64,000 nt of DNA, taken from assembly GCA_026874595.1 (NCBI GenBank), contig CM049320.1:37046214-37110213 (forward strand), read 5' to 3'. Origin of the DNA: Sipunculus nudus (lineage: Eukaryota; Annelida; Sipuncula; Golfingiida; Sipunculidae). The notes beneath the pieces were generated by a model. It did no database searches. It was not told where the DNA came from and was given only the letters and a program-made list of their open reading frames with translations. A program made the position numbers and the translations under genes. Below, piece after piece: positions 44,810 through 56,599 of this stretch. Position 1 is the stretch's first letter. The number at the start of each line of letters is the position of its first letter.

Positions 44810-45660
44810 GGGACGGCCGCACTGCATAAGTGATGAGCCTATAGCACTCTGGCTTGCTTCGTACTCAATATTAATTCTTTAGGTTAACATTGGTAGGTGA
44901 ACATTGGTAAGCCAGTACTCGGGGATATGTGACAAGTTGTTTTACTTGTTGCGTAGCTCTTTTCTGTGATTCTGTCAAACACCACATGCTGTATTGTCCG
45001 TCTAACGCCCCAGGGATTCAATTGAACCTGATAGTTTGGGTAAACTCTCGCTAGCCCCTTGCAGATATTGCACCACTTATATACTGGTTAAGTAGTACAT
45101 ATTTAAGATGGGTTTGACTTCGGTTGTACGATACTGGTATTTTCATTTGTTCAAAATATAACCTTCTCATAACATCTTTCTATTGGGCCTCTACTTTTCT
45201 GGTTATGGTTCTTGTTAGGGCTATGTACATCATATCAAACTCCGAATATAATGATGACATGCAATACATGTTACTCCATTCGTACCTTCAAGTCCATATT
45301 TCATATTTGGAAAGTTTACAGAGCTAACACACAGTCGGGAGGGTAGACAATGCATCCTGAACTGACCAAAGGGGATGACAAATGTTTATACCGACTGCAT
45401 TCATCATCTAGCAGAGACTGCCAGTATCCACTATATAAGTTTCCTTTCCTGAACGCCTTTGCTTTGTTCAATGCTTGCCGGTCCTAGAGATCCGGAAAAT
45501 ATTGTTCCTTTATGCACTACTCGCCATTCGGGGATATCTAGTCCGTAAGCTCATCAATGTGTGAAATGACGCCTGAGGCAACCAGTTCATCCTGCATCTA
45601 CATTAATTTGTCTTTTAAGCTAATGGGCAGCGTGATTGAGGTTGGAGTTGATTCTGAATT
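44810..45660 (-). mobile_element. Ty3/gypsy element C, 5' portion (reverse transcriptase)
   Basis: Minus strand: RT N-terminus LPISLKDKLM...DELVASGVISHIDEL (45,635-45,560), then ALNKAKAFRKGNLYSGYWQ and DDECSRY (about 45,475-45,400). After a degenerate middle without a clear YxDD come IERCYEKVIF (about 45,180), PKLSGSIESL-like text (about 45,040) and the RNase H start EASQSAIGSSLMQ (about 44,865-44,825). Many stops and frameshifts, so it is an old copy. Confidence 0.75.
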
Positions 45661-46694
45661 TAGAGGGTTTTTTTTTTTTTTGCTTTTAGCTCTCCTGTTA
45701 TGACATACTCACAGTCTGTTATGAGGTCATACTTGAACATTTTCCAATCCCCTATCATATGAGTATCACGCGTTTGCACATGGATGGGTGCATCAGACGT
45801 TTGACCAGCCATTGTGTATCTGAAGCTTCAGTTTAAACCTGGAACACACAGATAAATTAATCACTCCGGGTCATTGAACAATATCGGACAGGAACTGGTA
45901 TTTCACAAGTATGCAGGATCATATAGTTTCTAGGTAACATGGACAGTGAGTAGAATACACACAGGTTTTGAATTTTCATATTACATTTCATGTAGGGCCA
46001 CATGGTTATATGATAATCGTATGAGTCCATACCAACGGGAAGAAAATACAGTTTGACAGTTTGTCCACACCAGTTCTTAGAGTGATTTTAGAAGTTGGGC
46101 TTCTTCTGTTTACACCACTGTCGCCATGCCTCAAGTGTTTAATTGTTCATATAACCCGCATATTTGTGTGTGCAAAAACCAAGCATTCAACTAGTAAAAA
46201 AATCAAGAACACTAACACGTTTCCTTCGTCATAATTTTATAAATACATTAATATGACTGGACTGTCACTCCACAGATGATGGGACTTCCCAGGTTCTTTT
46301 ACAGTCAGTCAAATCAACAGCCAGACTTCAGGAAATGTACACATACGCGTTAAACTCCAAATAAGCTTAAAGACAAACGTAGTTTAACAAAATAATATAG
46401 AAACAAATAACATAATTCTTACAGGCCACTGGAGGGATGTCACTTCAAGAAAAAAAATCACACAGTCCTATTCAACAAAGCACATACACAGAGTACTCCG
46501 AACAGCTGATTCACATCAAGGGAATCCTCACAAACAAGTCCACAGTCCAAGCGTAATCCCTGTGTACACAGTAAACTCCAAATCACTGACTCACACTGTA
46601 GTTCTCCTTTAGCGGATGGCCATCACGGCAAAACACGCGTTACCAGTCTATGGATACAAATCATAAATGTCCTGTGTTAGAGCCCTCTGTCAAG

Positions 46695-46745
<51 letters not shown>

Positions 46746-48140
46746 GTTGCACTCAGCTATAACACTCCGGTTGTCGGATACCGAGTAAATTTTCACTAGC
46801 GAATCTCAGCACCGTTAAATTCCAGCGTCAAAACGAAGTCCCTCGCCTGTTACTGGGAGCTCTCTTAACGACCCGAATTGCCTGTCCATCGGCAAACATC
46901 ACTACAGTCTCTGCAATATTGCAAACAAAATCAGAAGACGGCTCATTCAGACTAGACTGTCCATACACTATGACGCTACAGCCCCACAAGGCCCACCGAT
47001 AAAAAGCAGAACAGCCTGTCGGACTGCTCTGCAGCTACACACAGGTAAGACACCATTCTCCAAGCGGCTACTGGCTCTGGTCTCGACAAAGGCCCACTCT
47101 CCAGTTTTGTACCGGTTCCTGACGTCACAGGTCTAGCCAGAATTCTCGAATCAGCACCACTATCCATCTGTTTCGTTATCACAAACATCAAATTACAGTA
47201 GACACGCCCCCAGATATAATACATGGGAAAAACTATCCTAAGTGAAATCCACTGACAGACATAGACATGCTGGCGCGAGCTAAACACCGTTGCTAAGGAG
47301 ATCGTCGTACAAGATCGGCTTCTCATATTTAAGAAAGGAACATCAGAGGTGCAGGTCTTCTATACTGATCGCCAATCTCTCCGATGTCGATATCAAACAA
47401 ACCACGTGGTACTCCTAACAGAGGTCCGCACGCTAATATAATCTGCAAAACAATTGTATGATCATACTCCCTCTATCTAAATATATACATAAAAAGTCAG
47501 AGTCCGCTGGTGACATCGACGAATGGTAGTTTATTATACCTGTGAATGTTTTTTTTAAATGAAATATAGAAAAAGGGCGTTTTCATTCCATAGCTTCACA
47601 ACATCGCTGCACAGTCTGAGGAAACAAATTGGAGCAAATTCGTGATTCTAATAGTACTCGTTTGACTAGTTTCAAACAGAAACCTTGTTTTTTATTTCCT
47701 GTGAATTGAAACTCTTATGAGTTGGAAAGATACGTATGCCAGTGGCTAGTAACATGACAAACAAAAAAATTAGTTGTCTCTGAAAGCTTTGACATTTTAA
47801 TAATAGTACATGTTTGATATACTTGCTTTGTTTAAGAAGCATCTCTAAAAAAAAAACGTGTGGTATATAAAAACATATCCCTGTTGTCAAAATTCCATGC
47901 AATGGCTGTCGATTGCCGACGGTTATCCCTGTTAGATCTCGCTGAACCGTTGTGGTGAGGAAAAAGAACTATCCTTTCAATTTTTATAACCACTTTGGCT
48001 CATACGCACTCGGATATCTAAAGGATAATAATACCTTGAATCTATGCAAGAATAAAGTTTTTTTTTTTTTGGTGGATCTAACCGTCTCCGTATTTTATGC
48101 TGTCTTATCTAATTCTCAAGTATGTACATCTGAAGAGTTC
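45661..48140. other. No gene recognised
   Basis: The minus-strand frame at 47,326-46,976 (116 aa) has no recognised domain. The region has a TGACGTCA site (about 47,120) and could be the LTR or leader of element C, but I could not find a matching second LTR. Confidence 0.35.
46697..46742. repeat. (TC)n microsatellite, 23 units
   Basis: Uninterrupted TC dinucleotide run. Confidence 0.97.
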
Positions 48141-48179
48141 CATTTCGGTATTGGACTAGGAGACAAGGTGGTAGCACTC

Positions 48180-48960
48180 GCTTAATATCATCATATTTTG
48201 TATCCTGGTTTCACCAAGCCCGATGTCTACCACAACTGCAGGTTCCGGGTATATATTCACCCCCATTACTGGTTCATAATACCGAGGAACCTCCCTAAAG
48301 CCTAGGTCACAACCGGGATACGGTCGCCGTACGGCGAGTGTTTTGGGCTATTTCGTGCAGTAGATGCACGGCAACCGTGCGTTTTTCAAAGGTCGCAGGA
48401 GCTCCGCAACGACCGTAACTGACATTAGCGCAAGCGCTTAAGTTGATGCGGCGGCCGTGCGTCAGGCAGCCACCTACGGGCTCCGTACGGGCACGTACAG
48501 TAGACGTATGGATGTCGTAGGATGCCCGTGCGATTTTTAACGCGAACTCGGCTACCCGAGAGACGTACGGTGTACCTGCGGCTGTAGTAAGGGGTCTTTA
48601 CGGCTTCCGCAAGGTAAGCTTGCGGCGTCCGCAGGGTAAGCTTACTTTACCGTGGGATGGCCGTGAGAATTAGGAAGACACCGTGCCCCCCCGCACGTCG
48701 ACCGCATAAGTATTCCTGCGGTTTCAAAAACCGAACGGTGATCTACGGTGTGCGGTGACCGCAGCGGGTTGTGACCGAGGCTTAAGACGCACTCATTTGT
48801 GAGTGATACACAGGTGTGCGGAACAGGTTTCGCATTAAGCTTCCAGAGAGCTCACTCTGTGTGGGGCCGACTTTGAAAATCTCACCGCCTCGGCTGAGAT
48901 TTGAATTCGCAACCCCCCGGCGTTGAGTCCTGTGCTCTACCCCTGAGCCAAGACTAAAGT
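48180..48960 (-). mobile_element. tRNA-derived SINE-like repeat, split by a TIR element
   Basis: Minus-strand text from about 48,957 reads TTGGCTCAGGGGTAGAGCAC (A-box-like TGGCTCAGGGG) and, about 45 bases later, GGTTGCGAATTCAAATCTC (B-box-like). It continues as a conserved-looking body to 48,785, is interrupted by the element at 48,298-48,784, and probably resumes at 48,297 toward about 48,180. Mollusc SINEs have this tRNA head plus body layout. The 3' end is uncertain. Confidence 0.6.
48298..48784. mobile_element. GC-rich TIR element (MITE-like), ~487 bp
   Basis: Left end AAGCCTAGGTCACAACCGGG, and the right end reads AAGCCTCGGTCACAACCCGC on the minus strand. The similarity extends through CGGTCGCCGTACGG / CGGTCACCG, about 30 bp in all. 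The interior is much more GC-rich than its surroundings and full of palindromic CGTACGG/CCGTACG pieces. Flanking bases are TAA/TTAA-like, so TTAA or TA-type targeting is possible but unproved. No ORF. Confidence 0.8.
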
Positions 48961-49840
48961 TATGAAACAGAAAAGGAATACGATTCTCGCCCGTGATATA
49001 AAGTCTGCGGAAATTACGGGAAAAAACTCAACATCGAACTTCATAAATAATAAAATTTGGCATGTTTTCATTCTCTAGCTCATTTGAACAAAGTTAACCA
49101 TTCCTTCTTTATCACTTCTGTAAATAATATGTTAACTATGAAAGATATTTTAGATATAAACAAATGCTTAGACATATAAAGTTGATTTTACACAATATGA
49201 GAGTATAAACTAAAGCATCAGTCTGCTTTACCATAATCTGGATAGTTCATATCAAAGAATGGGAAACAGCACAATTCGGATAAGAGTGATACGATATACT
49301 TGAAAGTATACTTTACTATACTATATGTCATGAAGAGAGACAATCAGAGGTATATTTATGTATTTTAATATGCGGTTCATCATTTAACTCAGTCTCTTTT
49401 TTTTTCTGTATGCGTGCATACGTTCAAGGGATCTCATTTTGTCTGAAAAATTATTCTGGTTTCATATATTGTGAATAAAAGAGAAATCGCGAAAAAAAAG
49501 AAAAACGCGAAGGAAATTATTAAGGATATATCGACTTGTTCTGTTCTATAATTCCATTGTTTCGAACATGGGCGCTTCAATGGTGAATTGTCATGCTTCT
49601 CAGGCACACACCAACGTTAGTGAGAGAAGAAGTAGGCCAATGTCGTTACACTGGGACAGTTCCTGCCTAGTAATGGCACTTTTCCCAGCTTAGAAGTCCC
49701 ATATTGAAGTCAATAAACAATATCAGCTAAACAGTAATCTGAACCGAGGAATATTTCTCGAGAGATCTTGTTTTTTTACCGCGCGCTAAGCAGAATGGTA
49801 TGCGTCATTCACATGATTTGGGAGACTGGCGTGTTGTTCC
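48961..49840. other. No gene seen
   Basis: AT-rich sequence with no coding, RNA or repeat signature that I recognise. Confidence 0.45.
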
Positions 49841-50095
49841 TGACAGCAAAACCTAACCAGGCTTCACGACGCAGACCTCCACTCGGAAAACACAAGAAGA
49901 ATATATAGCCACCTTCTGTCTCACTCAGATGTCCTTCATTTGCTACCGGTTTTAACTCAGATCCTCATTGTCGATGTTGTGTCTTGCAAGCTCTCTGACA
50001 ACTAAGGTCGTTCTTCCTACCGGTCTACTGAGATTTTGTCGATAAGCGTCCGTATATTTCATACGCCGATAATGAGCGGTTTTATATGTTTTACG
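49840..50095 (-). pseudogene. RTE-type LINE endonuclease fragment
   Basis: Minus-strand pieces KPLIIGV then NIRTLIDKISVDR (50,090-50,035), TTLVVRELARHNIDNEDLS (about 50,010-49,950) and GHLSETEGGYIFFL...GGLRREAWLGFAVRNN (about 49,935-49,845). These match the start of the endonuclease in RTE/BovB-like LINEs, often annotated as craniofacial-development-protein-2-like. Two frameshifts and a stop. Confidence 0.75.
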
Positions 50096-50129
50096 ACTGT
50101 ATTCATGCATCAGGGCTTAACTATATAGA

Positions 50130-50290
50130 AATACTAGGTTTTAGTTCTGTGCCTTTGAAGGTAGCATACATTTAGTTATCATCAGCATCGAGGTGAAAAT
50201 GTATAGGATGGTAAGCAACCGGTTGTGTGAGCTCGTCTGTATAGAATCTTAACAGAAATGGACCAAGAACGGACCCTTGGTAAACAAAAA
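50130..50290 (-). pseudogene. CR1/L2-like LINE reverse transcriptase fragment
   Basis: Minus-strand QGSVLGPFLLRFYTDELTQP then IHFHLDADDN, stop, MYATF. QGSVLGP and the ADD motif are the hallmark RT blocks of non-LTR elements; here the catalytic YADD reads DADD. It lies 5' of the RTE endonuclease fragment on the same strand, the reverse of EN-RT order, so two different LINE copies abut. Confidence 0.8.
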
Positions 50291-51400
50291 AAAAATAGAA
50301 AGATCAGAGTTGGGTGAACATGTCCCGCTGAAAGCTGTAAAACAGTGAACGACTACATAATAAAAGCTGGACATATGCCTTGGTGGTTCCAAATATATCA
50401 ACGTTGTTCTAAGTTTCTGAAGTAAAATTAGACGGTCAGACGCTAAGAATAAGTGTATAATATAACGTAATGGCTTGTCTGGACAGATGTAGCTCTGTTC
50501 TGAATATTAGTGCGAATGCTAGGTCGGACAACTTATGCTGTTGAAAACACACACGGAACATACATTTCTGCAAATCATCGCACAATTTTAACAGTATTCA
50601 TTTCATTAAGCACATCCCATTTAGTTAAAAATGCATCAAATGCCTGCAGAGCATTTTTGAATATATCATTTATAAGAGCGAAGGCCTCTCGCATCAGCTA
50701 TGACACCTCAGTACAAGTATTAGAATTGAATATTTGTTCGAGTCACGCAGTGTGAATTTGAAAATAAAAAAAAATAAAAATACAGCCAATTAAATGTCTG
50801 CCGATTACTGATTGTAGATTTCTAATGAATAATGGAAAATGATGACTTTACAAAGTTTGCTGGTTAAAAGTAATATATGCTGCCATGAGGACGCTTGAAC
50901 GCGCAGTGTTATTACTCGTGATTCCAGTTCCAGCTTTTTTATTAATTATCGTCTAAGGAAGCCATATGGGTGTTGCATAGTATATTTATGAAAATGTGTA
51001 TTGCCAAGTTGTATAATTAATCACAATTTATAATATTTTGCAAATGTCAGTACCAATATTTAAATAAAGAAATGATGGGCAAGTAAAATCAGAGATGACG
51101 TATGAACATATTTACGTATGGTAAATCATATATCATGTATGTCTTGTAACTTTAAAATATGGTGAAAATTATTAATCAAAACATTGAGTACGAAAACTGA
51201 ATTAAAATCATTATCAATATTGTGTGTAAATTGATATTGGGGAACCGCTTTGTTTATAAATTGAAGGTAAAATGCATAAATAAGAAGAAATCTAAAAAAT
51301 ATATATATATATAGTATGTCATGAAAAATTACTGGTCCGAAATGTGATGCAGTGCGTGATGATGCTGATTACATGGAGTTGGACTTGTGTTTGTCTTTGT
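50291..51400. other. No clear gene
   Basis: Possibly more of the CR1-like LINE on the minus strand up to about 50,750 (weak); otherwise AT-rich. Confidence 0.3.
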
Positions 51401-51410
51401 CTGATTGCAG

Positions 51411-51765
51411 GTGATGGGCCTGGGAAATGTGCCTCTTTAAACATTTTCCTCAGTCAGGGGAGATGTAGGGGCCAAATTGAATATCTCAAGGGTTGTCAAC
51501 GATATGTAGTCAGGGAGCCAGGAGAGGGTTCAGACCAAAATGCTCACCCCATCGTCTCGAAAATTTCCATTGGTACCAGGTTTCAGATAATCTTTTCTGG
51601 TGTAATATCAGGGAGGATGCAGTGCAAAAAGTGATGCAATTATTTTGTGACAGCATGCTTTTTAACACTATTCCGGCGATGCAAATGTTAATCTGTGTTC
51701 CTAGGAATGGGGTAGTGGAAATAAAATTCTCAGTACACCCTTACGTATTTAATACTGTGGTAAGT
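51411..51765 (+). pseudogene. Exon-like segment, similar to 56,607-56,790
   Basis: Preceded by TTGTCTGATTGCAG and ending before GTAAGT (about 51,761). Its last ~190 bp are clearly similar to 56,607-56,790: both contain ATCAGGGA(G/A)GATGCA, ACTAT(T/C)CCGGC and TATTTAATA. The encoded fragments share TIPAM and (Y/V)FN. The reading frame is broken in this copy. Function unknown; an Ig-like strand pattern is only a guess. Confidence 0.4.
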
Positions 51766-51958
51766 TCGCGGTGGTTAAAAATCGCTATATTCGCTGTCGG
51801 GGCAATACCGTGAAAATAAAACCACGCAGATTTAAACCCTTGCTGCATGGGAAAACAGTTTCTGTATCCATCACCAGATGGCGATCGTGGGCATTAGTGG
51901 AAAATAAATATAATCCAAATGACGATCATGTTGATCGCAGCATGCGACGTGACCAAGT

Positions 51959-52747
51959 TGTAAGATTTGGCATGATAGTTTGTATATTCATGGTATTTCA
52001 TGTCACACTTAATGAGTTCAACGGGCTTCTCTCTCTCATTTGCAGCTGTTCTCAATCATAAGAATATTTTAATTATTATTATAACTTTACTGATTTTGTT
52101 AATTTAATATTTCATATGCATTCAAACCTCTGCGTTAAATTGTGACATATCACACATGTATAACAAGCCTTTGTTCCATGATGCCTGGGTACTGATTGCA
52201 TAATCCCCTTATCTTGGTCACTGGGCCCCTTATTTGTACAGGACAGGTCCTAATCTGTTAAACTCATAAGGGTAAAGGTGTTGATCTCATCAGGGTGACC
52301 ACTAATGGGGGTCCCGTGATGTTTAGTCAGCTAGGAGATAGATGATATCAGGATAACGTATAATTACACTGTATGTAGACCTTGTATATGTCAGGGTATA
52401 ATCAACCAACTCTCCCTTCATTTCATTGGCCAGTATAGTGGGTGGAGTTCACCTTACCCGTCTGACCAATGGAGTGAATGGGGTGATGTTATTGATTATA
52501 TTCCAATGAGAGAGAGAACAAAAGCCAGGGTATAATCATGTGTGGACAGATTCCTTTTTGGCCACTCTGCACTGAGGACACTTTTTATGTATTGACATTT
52601 TTATATACATTTGGATGCTACTGAAGAATAAAAATGGTCACCTAAGTTGACGAATTCACCTGTTGTGGCTGTGTGCCACAAGTGCCAGAAACTTGCTTGA
52701 ACGAGAGCGTGACTGGGAGAAGTTTAGTCAAGTAACATAAGTTTACA
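51959..52747 (+). repeat. 5' LTR
   Basis: TGTAAG...TTTACA. Contains TATATACATT near 52,600 and AATAAAAA at about 52,630, which could serve as promoter and poly(A) elements. Confidence 0.9.
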
Positions 52748-52748
52748 T

Positions 52749-52766
52749 TGGCGTCGCGTGCCAGGG
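52749..52766 (+). other. Primer-binding site candidate
   Basis: TGGCGTCGCGTGCCAGGG begins with TGG (complement of tRNA CCA) right after the LTR. The tRNA is not identified. Confidence 0.65.
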
Positions 52767-53379
52767 CGAACTTAAATGTCAGATCACACGCCTGGAGATA
52801 GAAATTCCTGCATCAACGGAGAGAACCGACTTTAAGGAAAAGAAAAACAACAAAAATCGAATACGCTGTCGAAATTGACGCCGCTACAACCGCTGTTGTC
52901 CTGATGTGTCCACCGAGAAACGCTAGCAGTCTTACAAGCTGCGGAGAGGCCATGCAGAAACGCTCAGGATGACAGTAAGAAGTTACACGTCGAAGAATTT
53001 TTATTGTATATTGTATATACTTCTAAAAAAATATAAACGTCTTTTATTTTATGATTAGTAAAAAAAATAATAATAATAGCAGGATGTATATTTTTTTTTG
53101 TGTGTGACATTTCTATGTATATTGTAAATAAGAATTCTGTGAGTTTTTCAGTTCTCACTTTATCGAGATGTAATTTGATTTAGATCTTCTTGCTGTGTGT
53201 TGCAAATTTTAAATATGGTTCTGGGTGACAGTCTCACCGCATATGCCATCATGTGAGGCATAGGCTTAAAGTTTAAACATTATGTATACATATTCTTGAG
53301 GCAATTATTTATAAATGCACTTTAGATAAACCAAGTTATCACTTCAGAAATTAAAACGGAAATGTCTTATAAATGTATC

Positions 53380-54700
53380 TAGAAACATCATGTTTTGAGC
53401 TGAATGTTGTACACTGTTTATTGATTGTCCCCTGAATATTAGATCTGACTGTATGGGTGGAACAGATAAGACTAATTTCATGTTGTTAGAGTCTAAATGC
53501 TACGGGGTCCAGCATAGACTTGGGCAGTCATTACAGTGCATTGTCATAAAGTGTAACTCTAGATATTAGAACATTGGCCATAGATACTTATAAATATAAC
53601 GAATAACTCTTTTTTTTATTATATCACTTTTGTTTTACATTAAGCTGAATGCTGTACTCTGTTTATTGATTGTCACCTGAATATTAGATCAGACTGTATG
53701 GGCGGAACAGATATGACTAATTTTCATGTTGATACAGTCACAGTGCTGAGGGGTCAAGCATATACTTTAACAGTCAATACAGTACAAGGTCATAAAGCGA
53801 AACGTTAAATATTAGAACATCAGCAATAGCTGCTTGTATAACGAAGCACTCTTTTAAATTATATCAATTTTACTCTACATTAAGCTGAATGTTGTGAACT
53901 GTTTTGTTAGTCTCCTGAATATTAGGTCTGACTGTATGGGCGGGACGGGTAAGACTAATTTCATGGTGATAGGGTCACAGTGCTGAGCGGTCAAGCATAG
54001 ACTCAGTCTTTCAAAACAGAACATTTCATTAGGCAAGATGAACATTAAAAGGAGCTAAACGAAATATTTTATTCAAAATGCTTAACCTTTGAAATTACGT
54101 TAATTATTTTGTGTACATTCCGAAAGGAAGGATAATAATTTTACATACGGGCTAGCTGTTTTGCACTGAATTTTTTTTGTAGTGTTAACTGATAGCTTAA
54201 TTGTGAACAATAGATCTCACTGCTGTGGGGGGCAGGTAAGACTAAGTTCATTGTACAGTCTCACTGTTTAAGGGCGAAACAAATGTGGCTTTCAGTGCAG
54301 TGCATTTTCACGCTGCAGGATGCAAATTCTTCCAGTGTAAACATGGTTCTTCAATATGTATAACTATTAAATATACTTTATTTCTGATCAAATCAAAACT
54401 TGAATTCCACTTTTTTATATAAACTGTATTGATGCTGTATTGTACTAGGCTTTATGTATTGTATATTGATGTTTTCATGAACATCAGATCTTACTGTAGA
54501 AAGGTACAGATGAGACTAACTTCATGTACGAGTCTGATTGCTGATGTATACAGCAAAAACTGGCTTTCAATGTAAATCATATGATTTGGCAAGATGCATG
54601 TAAGCAAGCTGGAAATAAGTTTGACAATAGTTTTCTTTATTTACAGTTGTGTTTAACCATGTCATTGATGTAAATATATTGAGTTGTGGTGTATTATATT
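53380..54700. repeat. ~240-275 bp tandem repeats inside the LTR element
   Basis: Units marked by GCTGAATG(T/C)TGT and GAATATTAGATCTGACTGTATGG (near 53,399, 53,645, 53,884), with more diverged units near 54,165 and 54,435. Each also has AAGACTAATTTCATG. Confidence 0.8.
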
Positions 54701-54789
54701 GTGCTGTGTATCAGCACCGCTACAATGGACTTACGAAGGAGGAAATTTTTCTGGAAATATTTAATTACGATGCCCATACCAAGGGCAAG

Positions 54790-54895
54790 GGTATAATGCA
54801 CTGTGGGGGAATGCAGGCAGGGAAATGAAAGCAAGGGAAGCACCTCTGGGGGCTAAGACCACAATAATGTCTCCCCAGAGGGTGAGGTGCTCGGG
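54790..54895. other. GC-rich hairpin near the 3' end of the LTR element
   Basis: CCTCTGGGGG and CTCCCCAGAGG can pair across a loop of about 20 bases in otherwise AT-rich sequence. A packaging or dimerisation role is speculation. Confidence 0.5.
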
Positions 54896-55204
54896 CATCC
54901 ACATGCGATACAGTCAATGAACTGATGCAATGAATTTTTGAGAAATGTGTACTATTTTTTTATTTGGATATATATATATTTTTATAAAAAAAAGACGTTC
55001 ACATAATTTGTCTTCTAGATTATTAAATCATGTACTTGTATTTTATCATGCCAAATCTTGTTCTTCTGGGATAAATGGATCAATATAAATTAGGCATTGG
55101 TATACACACATTTATATAGGTTCATATTAAGAACTTTATATATGTATTTAAAAAAAGAAAGAAAATCATTGAATTTTCTTTTTTTATCATGGGTGGTGTG
55201 CGAG

Positions 55205-55998
55205 TGTAAGATTTGGCATGATAGGCTGTATATTCATGGTATTTCATGTCACACTTAATGAGTTCAACGGGCTTCTCTCTCTCTCTCATTTGCAGCTGTT
55301 CTCAATAATATGAATATTTTAATTATTATTATAACTTTACTGATTTTGTTAATTTAATATTTCATATGCATTCAAACCTCTGCGTTAAATTGTGACATAT
55401 CACACATGTATAACAAGCCTTTGTTCCATGATGCCTGGGTACTGATTGCATAATCCCCTTATCTTGGTCACTGGGCCCCTTATTTGTACAGGACAGGTCC
55501 TAATCTGTTAAACTCATAAGGGTAGAGGTGTTGATCTCATCAGGGTGACCACTAATGGGGGTCCCGTGATGTTTAGTCAGCTAGGAGATAGATGATATCA
55601 GGATAACGTATAATTACACTGTATGTAGACCTTGTATATGTCAGGGTATAATCAACCAGCTCTCCCTTCATTTCATTGGCCAGTATAGTGGGTGGAGTTC
55701 ACCTTACCCGTCTGACCAATGGAGTGAATGGGGTGATGTTATTGATTAAATCCAATGAGAGAGAGAGAACAAAAGCCAGGGTATAATCTTGTGTGGACAG
55801 ATTCCTTTTTGGCAACTCTGCACTGAGGACACTTTTTATGTATTGACATTTTTATATACATTTGGATGCTACTGAAGAATAAAAATGGTCACCTAAGTTG
55901 CCGAATTCACCTGTTGTGGCTGTGTGCCACAAGTGCCATAAACTTGCTTGAACGAGAGCGTGACTGGGAGAAGTTTAGTCAAGTAACATAAGTTTACA
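55205..55998 (+). repeat. 3' LTR
   Basis: Near-identical to 51,959-52,747; differs by a few CT units and about 11 base changes. Confidence 0.9.
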
Positions 55999-56599
55999 AG
56001 GTGTTCGCTTTAAATGAAATGTATTTATTTATTATTTATTATAATGCAACGAAAATGTGTGGGACACACATCGATCGCAAGCCGTTTGTCTTCGTCGAGC
56101 TGCTTGTATTCTCCCCACTTGTCACGCTTTGTCGGCTGTCGGTCGATCTGATCATTCGCCACTTGGAACACTCTGCTCTTTCCTCACATTCACACTCGCG
56201 GGGATTAGGCAGACCTTCCGTGCGCGGCCGCCTCAGGGATGGCCCCTTCCGTAATCAACTTGTAATATCCAAGGAACGATGTTTCATTTACGTAATCCGA
56301 ACTTGATATTATCAAGGTAATGTGTAGGGCCCTATTTATATTGATATGTAATGGCCAAGCTATGAAACCAGTGCCCCTTTGAAGCAGCATCGCCAGGTCC
56401 CGGCAGTAACGGTTGTTGTAATTTAACTTGTGAAGAATTTAACAGATTGCAACAAATTTTGCTTTCACATTTTAATCATGCCTGTTAATATATTGTGAAA
56501 AGTCAAGTTCACAGGGTTAGGAAGTGCAAGAAACTATTTTCTTTTACAATTTTGTTTCTTTATACTACTATTCTTGAGTGAAAAAAAATTGTTTTAAGC

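Larger units (their letters stand above)
51959..55998 (+). mobile_element. Non-coding LTR retrotransposon with internal tandem repeats
   Basis: Two direct repeats of about 790 bp (51,959-52,747 and 55,205-55,998) begin TGTAAGATTTGGCATGATAG and end AGTTTACA. They differ by about a dozen substitutions and three small indels, roughly 98.5 percent identity by hand count. A PBS-like TGGCGTCGCGTGCCAGGG starts two bases after the left copy. The 2.46-kb interior has no gag or pol; most of it is about five units of a 240-275 bp tandem repeat. Flanks AAGT and AGGT are at best an imperfect target duplication. It must depend on an autonomous partner. Confidence 0.9.

Noticed and set aside
46976-47326. 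116-aa minus-strand ORF as a gene
   Set aside because: No recognisable domain, no splice context and no upstream promoter that can be supported; could be part of an unidentified LTR.
48860-48960. Functional tRNA gene on the minus strand
   Set aside because: The A-box-like and B-box-like motifs are present, but the B box is degenerate, the acceptor stem does not pair and the sequence runs on into a SINE-like body.
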